Origin: Bacteroidota bacterium
Lineage (GTDB): Bacteria > Bacteroidota > Bacteroidia > Flavobacteriales > Flavobacteriaceae
Direction of reading: 5' to 3'
Length of the DNA: 15,721 nucleotides
NCBI GenBank assembly: GCA_023437485.1
Contig: JAEZGB010000154.1
Span: 1-15,721 of the forward strand
Within the stretch, counting starts at the first letter, position 1. Each line of letters starts with the position of its first letter. The translations under genes and the position numbers were made by a program. Of this stretch, positions 15,464-15,721 are shown in pieces. The notes below the pieces were generated by a model, which was given only the letters and a program-made list of their open reading frames with translations, made no database searches and had not been told where the DNA came from.

Positions 15464-15719
15464 GTTCTTCCTGGAGGTGTTCAATAAATGCCTGTTCGGC
15501 AGGATTTCCCCAAATTCCGTGAACATTGCCACATCGGTGCAATAGGTGAGCAAGTTTTCGATAAAGTTCAGATGCGCTGCGATACTTGAAAATCACCTCA
15601 GGCCTGCCGGCAAGAGAGGCCAGCCTGGCCCTCCAGATCCCGTTCTCGTATCTCCCGTAGAAAAACTGGAAGGTTGAAAAACGATCGCGATTCCTAATAT
15701 TGAAAAGTATGAATCCCAT
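15450..15719 (-). CDS. Small hypothetical protein, possibly cut by the window edge
   Basis: An 89-residue reading frame that I do not recognise. It starts with an ATG at 15719, two bases from the window edge, so the true start may lie outside. The sequence is basic and aromatic in its first half (FQFFYGRYENGIWRARL), with no signal peptide, and ends in a helix-like acidic segment (EQAFIEHLQEELKSG) after an HRCGNVHGIWG stretch. It is the only long open frame in this corner and converges on the hydrolase lipoprotein gene with a 14-base tail-to-tail overlap. It could be a genuine small flavobacterial protein or a chance frame. Confidence 0.5.
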   Translation of the reverse strand: MGFILFNIRNRDRFSTFQFFYGRYENGIWRARLASLAGRPEVIFKYRSASELYRKLAHLLHRCGNVHGIWGNPAEQAFIEHLQEELKSG

Positions 15720-15721
15720 TG

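Overview
The window looks like a chromosomal segment of a Bacteroidota bacterium, most likely a flavobacterium-like organism. The evidence is a protein ending in a gliding-motility-associated (type B) sorting domain of the type IX secretion system (T9SS), an OMP_b-brl_3-type TonB-receptor-like barrel with a carboxypeptidase-regulatory-like N-terminal domain, starts with A/T-rich leaders rather than strong Shine-Dalgarno sites, and several matches to the Bacteroidota -7 promoter box TAnnTTTG. Coding density is high and no gap exceeds about 240 bases. I saw no tRNA, rRNA, insertion sequence, phage gene or CRISPR array.

Layout. 1-2312 (+): 3' part of a large secreted repeat protein with six Cys-paired ~72-residue repeats and a T9SS sorting domain, closed by a strong terminator. 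2313-2546: intergenic region with a 7-bp tandem repeat. 2547-4922 (+): TonB-dependent-receptor-like outer membrane protein. 5019-6026 (-): ketoacyl-ACP synthase III, divergent from 6133-8556 (+), an exported S9 serine peptidase resembling the glutamyl endopeptidase branch. 8584-9519 (-): orphan ABC ATPase with a TOBE-like C-terminus. 9724-10917 (-): two-gene unit of a lipocalin-like lipoprotein followed by a glycine-zipper OmpA-family lipoprotein. 11157-13040 (+): HtpG (Hsp90). 13091-13639 (-): a glycine-zipper general-stress-type protein sharing a bidirectional terminator with htpG. 13752-14423 and 14573-15463 (+): two unrelated alpha/beta hydrolases, the second a probable lipoprotein without an obvious catalytic acid at the usual place. 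15450-15719 (-): a small unrecognised ORF at the window edge, overlapping the preceding gene tail to tail.

How the genes work together. Most are single-gene transcription units with their own hairpins. The only clear operon is lipocalin-like lipoprotein to OmpA lipoprotein. The broad themes are cell envelope and secretion (repeat adhesin, TonB-type barrel, OmpA, lipoproteins, exported peptidase) and stress or protein quality (HtpG, stress protein). I do not see a coherent undescribed multi-gene system. The most interesting items are the diverged Cys-paired repeat array, the 7-bp tandem repeat, the orphan ABC ATPase with a hairpin in its leader, and the hydrolase lacking the usual acid.
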